This document shows, in pieces, positions 56,539 to 59,693 of a stretch of DNA of 59,693 nt. This stretch comes from Haematobacter massiliensis. Its GTDB lineage: Bacteria > Pseudomonadota > Alphaproteobacteria > Rhodobacterales > Rhodobacteraceae. The stretch lies in NCBI RefSeq assembly GCF_000740795.1, contig NZ_JGYG01000018.1, positions 1 through 59,693 on the forward strand, read 5' to 3'. The notes below the pieces were generated by a model that had not been told where the DNA came from, did no database searches, and was given only the letters and a program-made list of their open reading frames with translations. The translations under genes were made by a program, and so were the position numbers. Each line of letters starts with the position of its first letter. Within the stretch, counting starts at the first letter, position 1.

Positions 56539-57375
56539 TTACCGCCCCTTCTTCGCGTGACGCGAGCGGACGATATACTTGTCCGTCGCCTTGTTGCTGC
56601 GGGTCTTCTTGCCCTTGGTGTCTTTGCCCCACGGGGTAACCGGGGTCCGGCCACCGGAGGTCCGGCCCTCACCACCACCATGCGGGTGGTCGATCGGGTT
56701 CATCGCGACACCGCGGACCGACGGGCGGATGCCGAGGTGGCGGTTCCGACCAGCTTTACCGAGGTTTTGGTTCGAGTTGTCAGGGTTCGACACGGCACCA
56801 ACGGTGGCCATGCATTCCTGACGGACCATGCGCAGCTCGCCCGAGGACAGGCGGATCTGGGCATAGCCGCCGTCACGACCGACGAACTGGGCATAGGTGC
56901 CTGCGGCACGTGCGATCTGACCGCCCTTGCCGGGCTTCAGCTCGACGTTGTGCACGATCGTTCCGAGCGGCATGCCGGAGAACGGCATCGCATTGCCCGG
57001 CTTCACGTCGGTCTTGGCGCCGGCCACGACCTTGTCGCCCACGGCAAGACGCTGAGGGGCAAGGATATAGGCCTGTTCGCCATCTTCATATTTCACGAGC
57101 GCGATGAACGCGGTGCGGTTCGGGTCATATTCGATCCGCTCGACGACAGCCGCCACATCGAACTTCGTCCGCTTGAAGTCCACGATGCGATAGAGACGCT
57201 TCGCGCCCCCGCCCTTGCGGCGCATCGTGATCCGTCCGGTGTTGTTCCGGCCGCCGTTCTTCGTCAGACCCTCGGTGAGGGATTTGACGGGGCGTCCTTT
57301 CCAGAGCTCCGAACGGTCGATCAGAACCAGCCCACGCTGGCCAGGCGTCGTCGGTTTGTACGACTTGAGTGCCAT
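56539..57375 (-). CDS. rplB: 50S ribosomal protein L2
   Basis: 278 residues, [20 protein letters not shown], with the peptidyl-transferase-region motif [20 protein letters not shown]. Preceded by a 181-bp gap with a hairpin. Confidence 0.98.
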   Translation of the reverse strand: MALKSYKPTTPGQRGLVLIDRSELWKGRPVKSLTEGLTKNGGRNNTGRITMRRKGGGAKRLYRIVDFKRTKFDVAAVVERIEYDPNRTAFIALVKYEDGEQAYILAPQRLAVGDKVVAGAKTDVKPGNAMPFSGMPLGTIVHNVELKPGKGGQIARAAGTYAQFVGRDGGYAQIRLSSGELRMVRQECMATVGAVSNPDNSNQNLGKAGRNRHLGIRPSVRGVAMNPIDHPHGGGEGRTSGGRTPVTPWGKDTKGKKTRSNKATDKYIVRSRHAKKGR

Positions 57376-57497
57376 GCTTTCTGTCTTCCGTCTGCTTGCG
57401 GGCGCGGCCGAATGCCGTGGCCCGGAGGTTATAGGGCTCCGAAGATCCCCGCTGAGTGCACTTCCGGCAAAGAAAGCAACGTCTCTGCTGAAAGCGC

Positions 57498-57523
57498 GTG
57501 GCCCCGGAAGAATCCGGGGCCAC
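57498..57523 (-). other. Perfect stem-loop between rplW and rplB
   Basis: Arms GTGGCCCCGG and CCGGGGCCAC pair perfectly around six bases, 34 bp after the rplW stop; no T-run follows. The 181-bp gap is much longer than the usual 10-20 bp and holds no credible gene. Confidence 0.8.
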
Positions 57524-57556
57524 GAGATTCGTGCGGCTACGTATCAGACGCCCGGC

Positions 57557-57853
57557 TCAGAGGCCAGTGGAAACGTCGATCGTATTGCCTTCTTCCAACG
57601 TCACATAGGCCTTCTTGATGTCCGAGCGGACGCCGGTGCGGCCGCGGAACTTCTTGACCTTGCCCTTGGTGATGGTGGTGTTCACCGCCTTCACCTTGAC
57701 GCCGAAGACCGTCTCGACGGCTTCCTTGATCTCGGGCTTGGACGCGTCGCGCCGCACCTCGAAGACCACCGCATTCGCCTCGGAGGCGAGGGTCGCCTTC
57801 TCGGTGATGATCGGCTTGCGAATCACGTCGTAGTGTTCGGGTTTCACGCTCAT
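57557..57853 (-). CDS. rplW: 50S ribosomal protein L23
   Basis: 98 residues, [20 protein letters not shown], with [20 protein letters not shown]. Overlaps rplD by 4 bp. Confidence 0.97.
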   Translation of the reverse strand: MSVKPEHYDVIRKPIITEKATLASEANAVVFEVRRDASKPEIKEAVETVFGVKVKAVNTTITKGKVKKFRGRTGVRSDIKKAYVTLEEGNTIDVSTGL

Positions 57854-58470
57854 TTCAGGCGAGCCTCCAGAGCTTCGACACCCGCTTTCGTGATCACGAG
57901 CGTGTCACGCTTCAGGATGTCATAGACGTTCGCCCCGATGGTCGGCAGAATATCGATGCCTTCGATGTTCCGCGCCGCCTTGGCGAAGTTCTCGTTGACC
58001 TCTGCGCCGTCGATGATGAGCACGCGCTTCCAGCCGAGATCCTTCGCGGCCTTTGCGAGTTGCGCGGTCTTGGCTTCCACCAGTTCCGCAGACTCGATCA
58101 CTACCAGCTTGCCGTCCTTCGCTTTCGCCGAAAGCGCGTGCTTGAGGCCAAGCGCGCGGAATTTCTTCGGCAGGTCGAAGGCGTGGCTGCGGGGCGTCGG
58201 GCCCTTGTAGACACCACCGTGACGGAAGATCGGCGCCTTGCGGGAGCCGTGGCGTGCGCCACCGGTGCCCTTCTGGCGATAGATCTTCTTCGTCGAATAC
58301 GACACGTCGGATTTACCCAGCACGGAGTGGGTGCCGGCCTGGGCTTTCGCCCGCTGCCAGTTCACCACCCGGTGAAGGATGTCGGCGCGGGGCTCGAGGC
58401 CGAAGATCTCGTCGGAGAGATCGATCGACCCGGCGGACCCAGCGTCCAGCTTGATCACGTCGAGTTTCAT
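57850..58470 (-). CDS. rplD: 50S ribosomal protein L4
   Basis: 206 residues, with [20 protein letters not shown] and [16 protein letters not shown]. Overlaps rplC by 4 bp. In E. coli L4 autoregulates the S10 operon; no such leader can be judged here. Confidence 0.97.
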   Translation of the reverse strand: MKLDVIKLDAGSAGSIDLSDEIFGLEPRADILHRVVNWQRAKAQAGTHSVLGKSDVSYSTKKIYRQKGTGGARHGSRKAPIFRHGGVYKGPTPRSHAFDLPKKFRALGLKHALSAKAKDGKLVVIESAELVEAKTAQLAKAAKDLGWKRVLIIDGAEVNENFAKAARNIEGIDILPTIGANVYDILKRDTLVITKAGVEALEARLK

Positions 58471-59297
58471 TCCTCGTTCCCCTTCGAGTCAGAGGCCTTG
58501 GCTTCGATCTCGGCCGCGTCGATCGCAGCCTGTTCAGCCTCGGCCGCGGCCAGACGGGCGGCTTCCTCTTCGGCGGCCGCCGCAGCGGCAGCTTCCTCGG
58601 CAGCGCGACGCGCGGCCTCGGCATGGGACTTCAGCGCGGCCGGGAGAATGACATTCTCCGGAACCGGTTTCTTCACTGCGTCCTTGACCGTGACCCAGCC
58701 GCCAGCCGAACCCGGCACGGCGCCCTTGACCATGATGAGACCACGCTCGCTGTCGGTCTTGATGACCTGCAGGTTCTGCGTCGTCACCCGCACGGCCCCA
58801 AGATGGCCAGCCATTTTCTTGCCTTTGAACACCTTGCCGGGGTCCTGGCACTGGCCGGTCGAACCGTGCGAACGGTGGCTGATGGACACACCGTGCGAGG
58901 CGCGCAGACCACCGAAGTTGTGCCGCTTCATCGCACCGGCAAAACCCTTACCGATAGAGGTACCGGCGATGTCCACGAACTGACCCGCGAAGTAGTGGTC
59001 AGCCGTGATCTCTTCGCCAACCTCGATCAGGTTGTCGGGGCTTACGCGGAACTCAGCCACCTTGCGCTTCGGCGCCACGCTCGCTTTCGCGAAATGGCCC
59101 CGCATCGCGGCGGTCGTGCGTTTTGCCTTGGCCGCGCCTGCGCCGAGCTGAACGGCGGTATAGCCGTCCTTGTCAGCGGTGCGCTGCGCCACGACCTGAA
59201 GACCGTCGAGTTGCAGAACCGTCACCGGAACCTGCTTCCCGTCCTCCAGGAACAGCCGGGTCATGCCCAGCTTCTTTGCGATCACTCCAGAGCGCAT
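58467..59297 (-). CDS. rplC: 50S ribosomal protein L3 with long acidic-alanine tail
   Basis: 276 residues against about 209 in E. coli. The core ([38 protein letters not shown]) is normal; the last 55 or so residues are an Ala/Glu-rich extension ([18 protein letters not shown]) that probably forms a helix on the ribosome surface. Confidence 0.97.
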   Translation of the reverse strand: MRSGVIAKKLGMTRLFLEDGKQVPVTVLQLDGLQVVAQRTADKDGYTAVQLGAGAAKAKRTTAAMRGHFAKASVAPKRKVAEFRVSPDNLIEVGEEITADHYFAGQFVDIAGTSIGKGFAGAMKRHNFGGLRASHGVSISHRSHGSTGQCQDPGKVFKGKKMAGHLGAVRVTTQNLQVIKTDSERGLIMVKGAVPGSAGGWVTVKDAVKKPVPENVILPAALKSHAEAARRAAEEAAAAAAAEEEAARLAAAEAEQAAIDAAEIEAKASDSKGNEE

Positions 59298-59310
59298 CTT
59301 TCGTGCTCCC

Positions 59311-59619
59311 TCAAACCTTGATCTCGACGTCCACGCCGGCGGCGAGGTCGAGCTTCATCAGCGCGTCCACCGTCTGCGGGGTCGGGTCCACGATGTCGAG
59401 GAGCCGCTTGTGCGTGCGGATCTCCCACTGATCGCGAGATTTCTTGTCGATATGGGGTCCACGGAGAACCGTGAACTTCTCGATCTTGTTCGGCAGCGGG
59501 ATCGGGCCCCGTACCGTTGCGCCGGTCCGTTTGGCCGTGTTCACGATTTCCTGCGTCGAGGCATCCAGGACGCGGTAATCGAAGGCCTTCAGCCGGATAC
59601 GGATGTTCGTACCTTGCAT
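59311..59619 (-). CDS. rpsJ: 30S ribosomal protein S10
   Basis: 102 residues from [20 protein letters not shown]. An ATG two codons upstream (59625) is too close to GAGGGA to serve; that site is well spaced for 59619. Also the antitermination factor NusE. Confidence 0.97.
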   Translation of the reverse strand: MQGTNIRIRLKAFDYRVLDASTQEIVNTAKRTGATVRGPIPLPNKIEKFTVLRGPHIDKKSRDQWEIRTHKRLLDIVDPTPQTVDALMKLDLAAGVDVEIKV

Positions 59620-59672
59620 TCTCATTCCCTCAGGGTTGCGGACGGGGCGGTGCCCCGCCCTCAGCCTTTCGA

Positions 59673-59693
59673 TTACTCGATGATTTTGGAGAC
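59673..59693 (-). CDS. tuf: Elongation factor Tu, last six codons
   Basis: The minus strand at the right edge reads VSKIIE followed by TAA, the exact C-terminus of EF-Tu. Only the end of the gene is in the window. A hairpin GGGCGG/CCGCCC (59645-59660) lies between tuf and rpsJ. Confidence 0.8.
   Translation of the reverse strand, partial: VSKIIE

Noticed and set aside
57376-57556. Minus-strand reading frame in the rplW-rplB gap
   Set aside because: It runs on into rplB in another frame, has no ribosome site and no recognisable product.

Overview
The window looks like a chromosomal segment of a high-GC alphaproteobacterium, most likely a member of the Rhodobacteraceae. Supporting this are a four-gene Bzt/Aap-type amino-acid ABC transporter, a cbbR/cbbF-cbbP-cbbT Calvin-cycle locus, an ATP12-family F1 chaperone, a C-type (cysteine-free) L33, an L3 with a long Ala/Glu-rich tail, and a ribosomal superoperon running tuf-S10-spc-alpha. 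No insertion sequence, prophage, CRISPR array, rRNA or complete tRNA was seen. Identifications rest on reading the sequence and recalled family features; no database search was run.

Left part (1-8000). The minus strand carries cbbF-cbbP-cbbT (cbbT runs off the left edge), divergent from the regulator cbbR, with a nearly perfect 34-bp dyad between them. This implies a capacity for CO2 fixation. Next comes a three-gene signalling operon on the minus strand: a NarL-type response regulator, a FIST sensor protein and a hybrid histidine kinase. It resembles the NosP/NahK nitric-oxide sensing arrangement.

8000-24200. Housekeeping genes follow: lon (with a convincing heat-shock promoter), rlmJ and tgt. 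A small Fe-S assembly locus (sufT ... sufA) is interrupted by a SatD-like protein and a DUF3307 membrane protein. After these come a TetR/EmrA/EmrB drug-efflux cassette with a perfect operator palindrome, rpmG, xseA, purD, a 2Fe-2S ferredoxin and a DUF465 protein.

24200-43900. This part holds a sensor kinase without an adjacent regulator, and a plus-strand run of a metallo-beta-lactamase-fold hydrolase, yidC, a MOSC protein, engB, argB, a ferredoxin-like protein and sixA. Convergent to it is bztABCD. A tightly overlapped minus-strand group (rarA, crcB, rluC, a HAD phosphatase, an ATP12 chaperone) lies downstream of a Deg protease and a luxR-luxI quorum-sensing pair. A 60-residue, AT-rich small protein is divergent from luxR.

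43900-59693. The minus strand carries the ribosomal protein superoperon from the last codons of tuf through rpsJ to rplQ, including secY, adk and rpoA. Two features are unusual. An alpha/beta hydrolase gene sits between rplP and rpmC behind a strong terminator-like hairpin. Several other junctions are enlarged (about 120-230 bp) and contain perfect or near-perfect stem-loops.

Best candidates for something undescribed are the SatD-like/DUF3307 pair with its repeat-bearing control region, the small protein beside luxRI, and the punctuated ribosomal superoperon with its embedded hydrolase.
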